Below are positions 16,896-26,530 of a stretch of 64,000 bases of DNA, one piece after another. Origin of the DNA: Aestuariivivens insulae (GTDB lineage: Bacteria; Bacteroidota; Bacteroidia; Flavobacteriales; Flavobacteriaceae); the NCBI RefSeq assembly GCF_022662195.1, contig NZ_JAKMCS010000001.1, positions 496,001-560,000 on the forward strand, read 5' to 3'. Each line of letters begins with the position of its first letter. Within the stretch, counting starts at the first letter, position 1. Made by a program: the position numbers and the translations under genes. The notes under the pieces are model-generated. The model was given only the letters and a program-made list of their open reading frames with translations. It ran no database searches and was not told the origin of the DNA.

Positions 16896-18695
16896 ATGGC
16901 TAATATTAAAAACATTGCAATCATTGCACACGTAGACCACGGAAAAACAACCTTGGTTGATAAGATTATGTACCATTGTCAGTTGTTTCGTGAAAACGAA
17001 AATACAGGTGACTTAATTTTAGATAACAACGATTTAGAACGAGAGCGTGGTATTACCATTACCTCAAAGAACGTTTCGGTTACCTATAGGGACACAAAAA
17101 TTAACATTATTGACACCCCTGGTCACGCCGATTTTGGAGGAGAGGTTGAGCGTGTACTTAATATGGCCGATGGTGTTTTATTATTGGTCGATGCTTTTGA
17201 AGGCCCTATGCCACAAACTCGATTCGTATTGCAAAAAGCGATCGATTTAGGGCTAAAGCCTTGTGTGGTTATCAATAAGGTGGATAAAGAGAACTGTACC
17301 CCAGATGAGGTACATGAAAAAGTGTTCGATTTAATGTTTGAATTGGGGGCAGAAGAATGGCAATTGGATTTTCCAACCGTTTATGGTTCGGCAAAAAACA
17401 ATTGGATGAGTGAGGATTGGAAAAACCAAACCGAAAATATTGAGCCGTTGTTGGATATGGTAATTGAACATATTCCTTCACCCACAATAGCTTCAGGAAC
17501 CACGCAAATGTTGATTACGTCGTTGGATTACTCTTCTTTTACAGGTCGAATTGCTATAGGGCGTTTAACCAGAGGCGAGTTAAAAGTAGGGCAAAATATT
17601 TCGTTGGTAAAACGCAATGGTAATGTTGTAAAATCCAAGATTAAGGAGCTACATACCTTTGAAGGTTTAGGACGTAAAAAAGTTGAAGAAGTTTTAGCTG
17701 GTGATATTTGTGCTGTCGTTGGTTTGGAAGGTTTTGAAATTGGCGATACTATTGCCGATTGGGAAACTCCTGAAGGCTTAAAAACGATTGCTATAGACGA
17801 GCCAACCATGAGTATGTTGTTTACCATTAACGATTCGCCGTTTTTTGGTAAAGATGGTAAATATGTGACTTCACGCCATATTAAAGAACGGTTGACCAAA
17901 GAGCTGGAGAAAAACTTAGCTTTACGTGTTGAGGAAACCAATAGTGCCGATAAGTTTATGGTGTTTGGCCGTGGTGTTCTGCATTTATCGGTTTTAATCG
18001 AAACCATGCGTCGTGAGGGTTACGAATTGCAAATTGGACAGCCACAGGTTATTATAAAAGAGGTAGATGGTGTTAAATGTGAACCTGTAGAGGAAATGAC
18101 TATAGATTTGCCGGAAGAAGTGTCAGGCAAAGCTATTGAAATGGTGACTTTACGAAAAGGGGAGATGATAAGTATGGAAGCTAAGGGCGACCGTATGGTA
18201 TGTGAATTTATTGTGCCTTCACGAGGTATTATAGGATTGAGAAACCAATTGTTGACTGCTACTGCTGGAGAGGCTATAATGGCACATCGTTTCAAGGAAT
18301 ATCAGCCATTAAAAGGAGGTATACCAGAACGCCAAAATGGTAGTTTGGTGTCTATGGAAAACGGACAGGCCATTCCTTACTCAATAGATAAATTGCAAGA
18401 GCGTGGTAAGTTTTTTATCGACCCGGGAGAAGATATATATGAAGGTCAGGTTATTGGTGAAAACTCTAGGGGAGACGATATGGTGGTGAACGTTACCAAA
18501 ACCAAAAAGTTAAGCAATGTTCGCTCTGCAGGAGCAGACGATAAAGCTAAAATTGTACCGGCTATAAAATTCTCCTTAGAAGAAGCTTTAGAATACATTC
18601 AAAAGGATGAATATGTTGAGGTAACCCCAAACCATATACGTTTGCGTAAAATATTGTTAACAGAAGTTGAGCGCAAACGAAATAAAGCGATTTAA
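16896..18695 (+). CDS. typA: Ribosome-associated GTPase TypA/BipA
   Basis: 599 residues, full family length. The G-domain carries AHVDHGKTT (P-loop, 10-18), RERGITI (switch I), DTPGHADFGGEVERV (switch II) and NKVD. EF-Tu-like domain 2, two EF-G-like domains and the TypA-specific C-terminal domain follow, with GLRNQLLTATAG and the closing TPNHIRLRKILL. TypA binds 70S ribosomes and helps 50S assembly and growth under stress. It is a single-gene unit with its own promoter and a strong terminator downstream. Confidence 0.97.
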   Translation: MANIKNIAIIAHVDHGKTTLVDKIMYHCQLFRENENTGDLILDNNDLERERGITITSKNVSVTYRDTKINIIDTPGHADFGGEVERVLNMADGVLLLVDAFEGPMPQTRFVLQKAIDLGLKPCVVINKVDKENCTPDEVHEKVFDLMFELGAEEWQLDFPTVYGSAKNNWMSEDWKNQTENIEPLLDMVIEHIPSPTIASGTTQMLITSLDYSSFTGRIAIGRLTRGELKVGQNISLVKRNGNVVKSKIKELHTFEGLGRKKVEEVLAGDICAVVGLEGFEIGDTIADWETPEGLKTIAIDEPTMSMLFTINDSPFFGKDGKYVTSRHIKERLTKELEKNLALRVEETNSADKFMVFGRGVLHLSVLIETMRREGYELQIGQPQVIIKEVDGVKCEPVEEMTIDLPEEVSGKAIEMVTLRKGEMISMEAKGDRMVCEFIVPSRGIIGLRNQLLTATAGEAIMAHRFKEYQPLKGGIPERQNGSLVSMENGQAIPYSIDKLQERGKFFIDPGEDIYEGQVIGENSRGDDMVVNVTKTKKLSNVRSAGADDKAKIVPAIKFSLEEALEYIQKDEYVEVTPNHIRLRKILLTEVERKRNKAI

Positions 18696-18724
18696 AAGCT
18701 ATATAGATTGATGAAATAGATATT

Positions 18725-18761
18725 AAAAGAGAAATTCTAAACAGGATTTCTCTTTTTTTTT
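18725..18761 (+). terminator. typA terminator
   Basis: An 11-bp stem (18725-18735 with 18746-18756) runs into a stretch of nine T, 30 bp after the typA stop. A classic rho-independent terminator. Confidence 0.88.
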
Positions 18762-18775
18762 GTTAATATTGGTAT

Positions 18776-19021
18776 ATGGAGTTGTTTGGCATTACAGGTT
18801 TGGAGTGTATAGGTTATTTGGCATCCTTAATGGTGTTGCTGTCGTTTACAATGAAAACCATTAAAAAGTTACGCCTTATCAATATGATGGGATGTATTTT
18901 GTTTATTCTATATGGTTTTTTAATGCCTTCGTTTAGGATAGGTTTGCCCATAATAATAGCCAATGCAGCGATTTTTTCGGTTAATCTTTATTATCTATTA
19001 CAAAAGAACTTAGGTAATTAA
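18776..19021 (+). CDS. Small membrane protein (YgjV-like)
   Basis: 81 residues, three membrane helices (about 10-28, 35-50 and 55-75) with the pattern GYLASLMVLLSFTMKTIKKLR followed by INMMGCILFILYG. This resembles the repeat unit of the YgjV/PQ-loop-like inner-membrane proteins. Function is unknown. It lies between typA and the polysaccharide locus and is probably not part of either. Confidence 0.65.
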   Translation: MELFGITGLECIGYLASLMVLLSFTMKTIKKLRLINMMGCILFILYGFLMPSFRIGLPIIIANAAIFSVNLYYLLQKNLGN

Positions 19022-19146
19022 AGGAATAAATCTCTTTTGCAACTTACAGTTACTTAAACGATTTGTATATTTGGTTCGTTAAAGAGGGGTAAATTCTTGC
19101 AAAAGTTTTAAGTTTTAAATTTATAAAAAAGGCTAATTCAACATAA

Positions 19147-20448
19147 TTGAAAAAATTATTAGCGTACATAAACAGTGAAGTTTTAGTTAAAATTACATCT
19201 TTAAAAACGGTCTCGGTTTTAGTGAAGATTATTTCTGGGATTTTGACTTCTAAGGCTATTGCAGTGTTTATAGGGGCTGAAGGCCTTGCACTTATAGGTA
19301 ACTTGAGAAATTTCACAAGTTCTATTCAGTCCATTTCAATTTTGGGACTCTATAACGGAGCGGTAAAATATATAGCCGATTTTAAGGAAGATGTCCTGAA
19401 GTTAGCTAAGGTCATTTCAACCGTATTTTACTTAGGTTTTGTTGCCACGATCTTAATGGCTTTCCTGTGTTATTTTTTTGCAGGACATATTAATGACCTA
19501 ATTTTTCCAGACTATAATGACTATACCTATGTGATAAGGATTTTTGCCATTGTGCTCCCATTTTATGCATTAAACATGTTTTCATTCTCTATAATGAATG
19601 GGTTTGCTAAGTACAAGAACTTAATAGTCATTAACATTATAGGGCAAATTTTAGGCTTGTCTATTGCATTAATTTTAATTTATCAAAAGCGAATAGATGG
19701 GGCTTTAATTTCTGTGGCAATAGCAGAAGCCTTAATATTTTTAATTACGTTGGTAGGGATTATTAATAGGCGTAGTTTGTCTAATTTAATTCAGGTAAAG
19801 CAAATTAGTTTTGGGTTTATAAAAAAACTAAGTCCGTATTCCATAATGGCGTTATTTTCAGCCATCATCTTACCATTGGTTTTTATAGCGATAAGATCTT
19901 ACATTATAGAGAATATCAGTTATAAGGATGCAGGGTTTTGGGAAGCCATGACCCGAATTTCAAAATATTACTTGATGTTGGTCACCTCGCTTATGACCCT
20001 TTATATATTGCCAAGATTTGCCGAGATTGATACCGTAAAGGAATTTAGAAAAGAAGTATTTAGTTTTTATAAGGCTATAATCCCCATTTTTGTTTTGGGT
20101 CTGGCCATTATTTACCTGCTAAGGTCTTTTATTGTGGCTTTTGTTTTTTCTGAAGAATTTGAGCCTGTTGAAGATTTGTTTATTTGGCAGCTGTTGGGGG
20201 ATTTGGTAAAAGTACTATCGACGGTAATAGCCTATCAATTTTTGGCCAAGAAAATGTTTTGGCACTACATTGTAACCGAAGCTTTTTTGGTTATCATTTT
20301 ATATGTTACCAGCATTTATTTTATAAAATTATTTGGTGTTGAAGGCGCCGTTATAGGTCATTTGGTGAGTTATTTAATGTATTTTGGTATGATATTGCTT
20401 ATATTCGGAAGTTCGTTGTTTGGGGTGGTCAATGAGAAGGTGGAGTAG
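19147..20448 (+). CDS. O-antigen translocase (Wzx-type flippase)
   Basis: 433 residues, start at a TTG (19147; no upstream ATG in frame). Twelve or so membrane helices and the N-terminal pattern SLKTVSVLVKIISGILTSK followed by GAEGLALIGNLRNF are typical of the MOP-superfamily WzxE-type O-antigen translocases. It flips undecaprenyl-linked oligosaccharide units across the inner membrane. It opens a surface-polysaccharide locus. A second flippase gene follows at 22598. Confidence 0.88.
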   Translation: MKKLLAYINSEVLVKITSLKTVSVLVKIISGILTSKAIAVFIGAEGLALIGNLRNFTSSIQSISILGLYNGAVKYIADFKEDVLKLAKVISTVFYLGFVATILMAFLCYFFAGHINDLIFPDYNDYTYVIRIFAIVLPFYALNMFSFSIMNGFAKYKNLIVINIIGQILGLSIALILIYQKRIDGALISVAIAEALIFLITLVGIINRRSLSNLIQVKQISFGFIKKLSPYSIMALFSAIILPLVFIAIRSYIIENISYKDAGFWEAMTRISKYYLMLVTSLMTLYILPRFAEIDTVKEFRKEVFSFYKAIIPIFVLGLAIIYLLRSFIVAFVFSEEFEPVEDLFIWQLLGDLVKVLSTVIAYQFLAKKMFWHYIVTEAFLVIILYVTSIYFIKLFGVEGAVIGHLVSYLMYFGMILLIFGSSLFGVVNEKVE

Positions 20449-20496
20449 CAGCGTTGATGGCCTTTTTGTTTAAGTAGATCCAATCTTTAATTGTTG

Positions 20497-21492
20497 ATGG
20501 AAAAGTCTAATGTGTCAAATGATTATAAAGTAGTAAAATATAGTGAAGTCTATTACCATCAATGGAATAGCTTTGTTTTCCAAGCTAAGAATGCTACTTT
20601 TTTATTTCATAGAGACTTTATGGAATATCATAGCGATAGGTTTGAAGATTTTTCCTTAATGATTTTCAAGAAAGAGGTGTTAATAGCAGTATTGCCTGCA
20701 AATGTTTCGGGATTAACTGTTTATTCGCACCAAGGATTAACTTATGGCGGTTTGGTTTTAAAAAAAGACATTAAGTTTAATGATGCTTTAAATATATTTT
20801 CGGCCATTTTGGAATATTTGAGCAGAAAGAGCTATAAAAAATTAGAAATAAAGTGTTTACCTTCAATTTACAGTAGTGTACCCAATAACGAAATAGATTA
20901 TATCATGTTTTTACTCGAAGGTATTTTAATAAAGCGAGATACACTTTCTGTAATCAATCAAAAAGAGACAATCAAAATGTCGAGAAATAGGATAGAAGGT
21001 TACAAAAGAGGGGTTAAACATGATTTAAAGATTGTTGAAGAAACTAATTTTGATGCCTTTTGGAATATGATTTTGATCCCTAATTTGAAGGCTAAATATA
21101 ACGCTTTACCAGTTCATTCACTTGATGAAATAATATTGTTAAGGAGTAGATTTCCAAATAACATAAGGCAATTTAATGTATATCATAGGGGTGAAATTGT
21201 AGCTGGAACAACAATTTTTGAGACAAAGAATGTAGCCCATTGCCAATATATTTCAGGTAATTCAGATAGTAATCAACTAGGGAGCTTGGATTTTCTTTTT
21301 GGCCATTTAATTAAAAATGTTTTTGCAGATAAGGCATATTTCGATTTTGGTTCGTCCAATGAAAATAATGGTAAATATATTAATAGTGGTTTGCAATATT
21401 GGAAAGAAGGTTTTGGGGCTAGAACTATTACCCAAGATTTTTATAGTGTTTCGATTGCAAATTATAAAAACTTAAATGCGGTCTTGCCATGA
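20497..21492 (+). CDS. GNAT/FemAB-like acetyltransferase of the glycan locus
   Basis: 331 residues from the ATG at 20497; two TTG codons just upstream (20491 and 20494) are possible alternative starts. The C-terminal half has the double-GNAT/FemAB-like pattern seen in sugar-modifying acyltransferases (HRGEIVAGTTIFE, then SLDFLFGHLIKN and FDFGSSNENNGKYINSGL). Its stop overlaps the aminotransferase start in an ATGA arrangement, so translation is coupled. In loci with an FdtA-type ketoisomerase and a DegT aminotransferase, such a protein probably N-acylates the 3-amino sugar. This role is inferred. Confidence 0.7.
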   Translation: MEKSNVSNDYKVVKYSEVYYHQWNSFVFQAKNATFLFHRDFMEYHSDRFEDFSLMIFKKEVLIAVLPANVSGLTVYSHQGLTYGGLVLKKDIKFNDALNIFSAILEYLSRKSYKKLEIKCLPSIYSSVPNNEIDYIMFLLEGILIKRDTLSVINQKETIKMSRNRIEGYKRGVKHDLKIVEETNFDAFWNMILIPNLKAKYNALPVHSLDEIILLRSRFPNNIRQFNVYHRGEIVAGTTIFETKNVAHCQYISGNSDSNQLGSLDFLFGHLIKNVFADKAYFDFGSSNENNGKYINSGLQYWKEGFGARTITQDFYSVSIANYKNLNAVLP

Positions 21493-22592
21493 TAAAGTTT
21501 TTGGACTTACTTAAATTAAATTCAAGATTTGAAAATGAATTAAAGACAGCGTTTCATGAGTTTTTAGATTCAGGTAGTTATATTTTGGGAACACAAGTGT
21601 CGAATTTTGAAAAGGAATTCGCAAGCTATTGTGGTACAGATTATTGTGTTGGTACAAGTAATGGGTTGGATGCTTTGGAACTTATTTTTGAAGCCTATAA
21701 AATTATGGGTAAAATTAGAGTGGGTGATGAGGTTATTGTACCTGCCAATACTTATATTGCTACAGTTTTATCTGTTAGTAATTCAGGGTTGAAGCCCATT
21801 TTGGTGGAACCTGATATTGAAACTTTTAATATTGACCCTGCTCAAATAGAAAAAGTAATAACTTCTAAAACCAGAGCGATTTTAGGAGTGCATTTATATG
21901 GTCGTTTGTATGATGTTGAAAGATTGGAAAAAATTTCAAAAGAGTTTGGTTTATTGTTAATTGAAGATGCGGCTCAAGCGCACGGAGCAACTTTTTTTGA
22001 TGGACGTAAAGCAGGCAATGTTTCAGATGCTGCAGCATTTAGTTTTTATCCTACTAAAAATTTAGGAGCGTTAGGTGATGCAGGGGCAGTTACTACAAAT
22101 AACCAAGAATTGGCAGAGATTATTTTGAGATTGAGGCATTATGGAAGAACTTCTGCTTATAAAAATGACATAAAAGGTAGCAATTGTAGATTAGATGAAA
22201 TCCAAGCAGCTTTTTTGAGAGTAAAGTTAAAGAACTTGGAGGATGATAATAAAAAAAGAAGAAGCATCGCTAGAAGATATTTTGTAGCTATACAAAATGA
22301 AAACATTTTACTTCCCAATTGTCCTGAAGATTTTTATGGGCATGTGTATCACCTATACGTCATTCGCAGTAAAAAAAGAGATGCGTTAAAAGAGCATCTT
22401 TATAGAAATGGTATAGAAAGCTATATTCATTATCCTATGCCTATTCATAAGCAAAAGGCTTACCAAGAGTGGAATGGATTAAAACTGTCTATTACAGAGC
22501 AGATTCATAACGAGGTTTTAAGCTTGCCCATAAGTCCAATAATGGAAAAAGAAGAGGTGAAAAGCGTGGTGAAAGTTTTATCTGAATTTTAG
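21489..22592 (+). CDS. DegT/DnrJ/EryC1/StrS sugar aminotransferase
   Basis: 367 residues, standard family length. The PLP-binding lysine is K190 in FYPTKNLGALGD. The cofactor-ring contact is EDAAQAHGA at 159-167, and the GTSNGLDAL segment binds phosphate. The C-terminal YHLYVIRS and 'HYPMPIHKQKAY' segments are characteristic of FdtB/QdtB-type dTDP-3-oxo-sugar 3-aminotransferases. It would transaminate a dTDP-3-oxo-6-deoxyhexose with glutamate. The matching 3,4-ketoisomerase is encoded at 27611. rmlA and rmlB are not in the window. Confidence 0.88.
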   Translation: MIKFLDLLKLNSRFENELKTAFHEFLDSGSYILGTQVSNFEKEFASYCGTDYCVGTSNGLDALELIFEAYKIMGKIRVGDEVIVPANTYIATVLSVSNSGLKPILVEPDIETFNIDPAQIEKVITSKTRAILGVHLYGRLYDVERLEKISKEFGLLLIEDAAQAHGATFFDGRKAGNVSDAAAFSFYPTKNLGALGDAGAVTTNNQELAEIILRLRHYGRTSAYKNDIKGSNCRLDEIQAAFLRVKLKNLEDDNKKRRSIARRYFVAIQNENILLPNCPEDFYGHVYHLYVIRSKKRDALKEHLYRNGIESYIHYPMPIHKQKAYQEWNGLKLSITEQIHNEVLSLPISPIMEKEEVKSVVKVLSEF

Positions 22593-22597
22593 CAAGA

Positions 22598-24097
22598 TTG
22601 GAAAAGAAAACCAACTCTTATGGACAAATTTTGAAATCTACCTCCTTGTTTGGAGGGGTTCAAGTTTTTAACATTCTATTGTCTGCTATAAAAACTAAGG
22701 TGGTTACAGTTTTAATTGGAGCTAATGGATTTGGTGTTTTAAGTTTGTTTTCTTCTACGGTAAATCTTATTGTTGATTTAACAAAGTTAGGTTTAGATAC
22801 TAGTGCAGTAAGAGAGATTTCTCAGTATAATTCAAAGAAAAACAAGACTGAAGTAGTTGTTTTTATTAATGTCTTGAATAAGGTTATTTGGATTACTGGT
22901 ATTATAGGAGCCGTTCTTACTTTGCTATTTTCAAAAAAATTGAGTATTTGGACTTTTGGGAATTCTGATTACACAATAGAATTTTTATGGTTGTCAATAG
23001 CTATATTGATTAATCAGCTTAGTCATGGAAAAAAAGCCATATTGCAAGGAACTCAACAACTAGGGAAATTAGCTAAGGCTAATTTGTTGGCAAGTACTAT
23101 AGGACTAATAGTGTCTGTACCGTTATATTATTTTTATAATATTAGAGGAATTGTTCCATCCATCATATTAAGTTTTGTTTTAACGTACATGGTTTTCTCT
23201 TTTTATTCTAAGAGTAATGCCTATAAGTCAATAAAAATGAGATTTAGCAAAGTGATGCATAGGAGTAAAACAATGCTCTCTTTAGGTGCTACAATGAGTT
23301 TTACCTCACTTTTTATGACTTTAATATTGTGGTTAATTCAAATTTATATAAGAAATTATAGTGGTGTTGAAAGCGTAGGTTTTTATAATGCTGGGATAAT
23401 TATTATTAATTCTTATTTAGGGATAGTGTTTAATGCTATGGGAACTGACTATTTTCCGAGACTTTCGGCTATTAATAAAAACAATAGCTTAATTAAAGAT
23501 GTTGTCAATGAACAGGCAGAGGTAGCAATACTTTTAATAACCCCATTAATAGTACTTTTTATTGCATTTTCTCCTTTTATAATTAAGTTATTATATACTA
23601 AACAATTTATCATTATTACTGGATTGGTTGTGTTTGGTGTCTTAGGAGCATTGTTTAAAGCTGTTTCGTTTTCTTTAGGTTATGTTATTATTGCAAAGGG
23701 AGATTCTAAAATTTTTATTAAAACATCAATATTTTTTAATATACTAATGTTTTCAATTTGTATTTTATCATATACTCTTGGAGGATTGACTGGCTTAGGA
23801 CTGGGATTGCTAGTGTATTACATTATTCATTTTGTGTTATTGAAGATTATAACAGTATATCTTTATGGAATTACCTTGAAAATGGTTTTCTATAAAAAGT
23901 TCTTAATATGTATTATATTTTGTGTGCTGTCTTATTTAGGAACTTTAATAGCTTATAATGCTATTCGTTTTTTTGTAATAATATTTATTTTTTTATGTTC
24001 TATTGTTTTTGTTTTTTCTGAATTTAAAAAAGTAATAAATATTGAAGTTGTAATAAAGAAGTTATTTAAGATAAAAAATAAAAAGAGTGAAGATTAA
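22598..24097 (+). CDS. Second polysaccharide flippase (MOP superfamily)
   Basis: 499 residues, TTG start at 22598, 6 bp after the aminotransferase stop. About 14 membrane helices. The N-terminal pattern GGVQVFNILLSAIKTKVVTVL followed by GANGFGVLSLFSS is typical of Wzx-like oligosaccharide flippases. It is distinct in sequence from the flippase at 19147. The gene is very AT-rich even for this window, as are the glycosyltransferases after it, which suggests separate acquisition. Likely exports the repeat unit assembled by the downstream enzymes. Confidence 0.85.
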   Translation: MEKKTNSYGQILKSTSLFGGVQVFNILLSAIKTKVVTVLIGANGFGVLSLFSSTVNLIVDLTKLGLDTSAVREISQYNSKKNKTEVVVFINVLNKVIWITGIIGAVLTLLFSKKLSIWTFGNSDYTIEFLWLSIAILINQLSHGKKAILQGTQQLGKLAKANLLASTIGLIVSVPLYYFYNIRGIVPSIILSFVLTYMVFSFYSKSNAYKSIKMRFSKVMHRSKTMLSLGATMSFTSLFMTLILWLIQIYIRNYSGVESVGFYNAGIIIINSYLGIVFNAMGTDYFPRLSAINKNNSLIKDVVNEQAEVAILLITPLIVLFIAFSPFIIKLLYTKQFIIITGLVVFGVLGALFKAVSFSLGYVIIAKGDSKIFIKTSIFFNILMFSICILSYTLGGLTGLGLGLLVYYIIHFVLLKIITVYLYGITLKMVFYKKFLICIIFCVLSYLGTLIAYNAIRFFVIIFIFLCSIVFVFSEFKKVINIEVVIKKLFKIKNKKSED

Positions 24098-24821
24098 GGG
24101 CGTAAAAAGGCGTTTGAAATTAGTTTTATCCATTAATTGGATTAAAACTATATATTTCAACATGAAGATGTTTCCCTTTAAAATAGCAAGGAAACTTCCT
24201 GTTTTTTTTTATGGAAGTGTAAATTTTAAAGAGCTTTCTGGAGAAATTATTATTGATGCACCAATAAAAACAGGAATGATTGGATTCGGACAGGAGTTTG
24301 AAAAAATGACCAGAAGTAAAAGGATAGCACAGTTGATTTTAAATGGTAAACTTGTGTTTAAGGGGCATGCACATTTTGGGAAGGATGTTTTTTTATGTGT
24401 TGATAAAGATGCGTATTGTGAATTTGGGTTTATGGGATGTTTGGGATCTAATGTTAAACTTATTTGTACTAATAAAATCATTATTGGAAATTGGGCCGGA
24501 ATAGGTTATGAGTCACAAATAATAGATACGAATTCACATCCTATGAAAAATACAAAAACAGGAGAATACTACCCTTTAAGTTCACCTATTAAAATTGGAA
24601 ATTATAATGCGATTTCTAATAGAGTTTCTATCATGCCAAATACTATAACCCCAGACCATTGTGTTGTTGCATCAAATAGTGTTTGTAATAAAGATTATAC
24701 AAGACTGGGAAACAATATTTTAATAGGAGGTATTCCAGCAAAACTTATTAAGAATAATTATGCTAGAGATTGGGAAATAGAAAAAGAGATGCTTAAAAAA
24801 GCTAAAAGGGTATTTGTATAA
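24087..24821 (+). CDS. Hexapeptide-repeat acyltransferase
   Basis: 244 residues, GTG start at 24087 overlapping the flippase by 11 bp. The C-terminal half is a left-handed beta-helix with WAGIGYESQIIDTNSHPM (catalytic His in the last turn), then IGNYNAISNRVSIMPNTITP and the closing GGIPAKLIK. It belongs to the WbbJ/maltose-acetyltransferase-like group that O-acetylates or N-acylates sugars. The N-terminal 60 basic and hydrophobic residues are not part of the helix. Last gene of the forward block before the strand changes. Confidence 0.82.
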   Translation: MKIKGVKRRLKLVLSINWIKTIYFNMKMFPFKIARKLPVFFYGSVNFKELSGEIIIDAPIKTGMIGFGQEFEKMTRSKRIAQLILNGKLVFKGHAHFGKDVFLCVDKDAYCEFGFMGCLGSNVKLICTNKIIIGNWAGIGYESQIIDTNSHPMKNTKTGEYYPLSSPIKIGNYNAISNRVSIMPNTITPDHCVVASNSVCNKDYTRLGNNILIGGIPAKLIKNNYARDWEIEKEMLKKAKRVFV

Positions 24822-24833
24822 TAATCCTAAAAA

Positions 24834-25331
24834 TCATCTCTCAATTGTTTTGTGATACTTTGCAGGGTTTCCAAACCATATTTCATTGTCTGGAATGTCT
24901 TTATTTATATAAGCTAAAGCCCCTAAAATGCTGTTTTTTCCAATTGTTATTCCATGATGTAAGACACAGTTTGTTCCAATAAAAACATTTTCTCCAATAT
25001 TAGCTCCTCCTATTTGTTGTTTGTTGGTGTCTAAGTTATTTGTCATGACTCTAGGGCATATGTAAGAATTATCTCCAATTTTTAGACCTCTTGCTAAAAT
25101 GCTATCATAGCGAATTGTAACATTGTTTCCAATAGTACAATCTCCCGATGATGAAACTCTGGAATCTATATAGCAATTTTTCCCAATTTTGGTTTTTTCT
25201 CGTAACTCTACATAGTTTTTTATTATTGTGTTATCTCCAATCACAACATCATCTTCTATTATGCAGAATGAACCAATTTTAACGTTCTTTCCAATTTTAG
25301 CTTTTTTAGATATTATACTGGTATTGTTCAT
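24834..25331 (-). CDS. LbH-type sugar acetyltransferase
   Basis: 165 residues consisting of hexapeptide repeats from the start (IGKNVKIGSFCIIEDDVVIG), a disordered-loop segment and GTNCVLHHGITIGKNSILG followed by FGNPAKYH. This is the WbbJ/LpxA-like fold that uses acetyl-CoA on a sugar or nucleotide sugar. It lies 18 bp downstream of the glycosyltransferase gene on the same strand and is convergent with the preceding acyltransferase. Substrate unknown. Confidence 0.82.
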   Translation of the reverse strand: MNNTSIISKKAKIGKNVKIGSFCIIEDDVVIGDNTIIKNYVELREKTKIGKNCYIDSRVSSSGDCTIGNNVTIRYDSILARGLKIGDNSYICPRVMTNNLDTNKQQIGGANIGENVFIGTNCVLHHGITIGKNSILGALAYINKDIPDNEIWFGNPAKYHKTIER

Positions 25332-25349
25332 TTCTTTTTATATGAATGT

Positions 25350-26486
25350 CTAGCTCCAAGTTTTTAAATATAACTTTACAATATTAATATAATCATGCTC
25401 TTTTTCAATAAACTGTCTGGCATTTTTAGAAATTTTTTTAATTTCATCAGGGTTTAGTACAAGCCATTCTAATTTTTCTGCAATTTTGTTACTGTCTGGC
25501 AAAGCGTTTATAGCTACAGTATCTTCATTTAAATTATAATGATTTAGCCATTCCTGTCCAGCACCGGTAAATACAACTTTGCCTTTAGCCATAGCTTCTA
25601 AAGCATTGTAACCTTGATCGTAAGCATAAATTTGGTCTAATAAAATATGTGCTTCATTGTAACTATTAATATATTCAGAATAAGGCAGGCTGCATGTAGT
25701 TATAACTTTTAACTTAGAAGCATGCTTTTTTAAAAGTATTCTTAATGCATCTTCAAAAATGTCATTCCCTTTCTTTATATAGTTCACTCTATTTATTCCA
25801 TGAAAAATGATGATTTTGTCAGATAAATTAGGTTCTATATAATTGAGTTTTTCAATGTTTATTGGATTTGGAATTAAAGGTAATGCTTTTGCACAATTCC
25901 TGTAAGCCATAACATAGTCAAAATCGGTAGGGATAATGGCTGCAACATTTTTAAAAACATATTTGTGTAGTTTTATCCTACTTGGAAGCGTATATTTTAA
26001 AACATATTTATAATGATTCTTTAATTTTTTATTTTTAATATAAGGAGATAAAACATGATATTCGAGGTTACTGTTAAGTAAATATTTTACATAGATATAG
26101 TCATCACCACAGGCCGAGAGAAAGACTTTGGGATTGTTCCTAAAAATGAATTTTAGACATAATTTTTCAATAATGGGGTGTATTTGGAGTGGCAGTACAT
26201 TTATCATTTGTACGATATCGTAATTTTTGAGTAACGATTTGTTTTTGAAAAATCTATAATATACTTCAAAATCTCCTATGTCAAAATGTGATATCCTATA
26301 AACTAAGCCTCTAATTAGTTTTGGGATCTTTTTTTTAAAGAAGGTTGTTTCTAATGAAATATCAACGTTATATGCCTTGAATCCATCTTTTCTTGCAATT
26401 AAAATAACATCATGTCCCAAAGCATTAAGGCCCTCCTTTAGTGAGTTGTATAAGCCACTATATTCCCCAAATAATAAAATTCTCAA
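25350..26486 (-). CDS. Glycosyltransferase family 4-like protein
   Basis: 378 residues. The N-terminal Rossmann half begins MRILLFGEYSGLYNSLKEGL with the GLNALGHDVILIARKDG turn. The C-terminal half carries the IIFHGINR donor-domain start and QGYNALEAMAKGKVVFTG, the nucleotide-sugar binding region of GT-B enzymes. A single sugar transfer onto the polysaccharide repeat unit is expected on the cytoplasmic face of the inner membrane. It is divergent from the next glycosyltransferase across a 44-bp spacer. Confidence 0.8.
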   Translation of the reverse strand: MRILLFGEYSGLYNSLKEGLNALGHDVILIARKDGFKAYNVDISLETTFFKKKIPKLIRGLVYRISHFDIGDFEVYYRFFKNKSLLKNYDIVQMINVLPLQIHPIIEKLCLKFIFRNNPKVFLSACGDDYIYVKYLLNSNLEYHVLSPYIKNKKLKNHYKYVLKYTLPSRIKLHKYVFKNVAAIIPTDFDYVMAYRNCAKALPLIPNPINIEKLNYIEPNLSDKIIIFHGINRVNYIKKGNDIFEDALRILLKKHASKLKVITTCSLPYSEYINSYNEAHILLDQIYAYDQGYNALEAMAKGKVVFTGAGQEWLNHYNLNEDTVAINALPDSNKIAEKLEWLVLNPDEIKKISKNARQFIEKEHDYINIVKLYLKTWS

Positions 26487-26530
26487 ACTTATAATGTTTA
26501 ATTTAGCGAAAAATATAATAACTATCTATA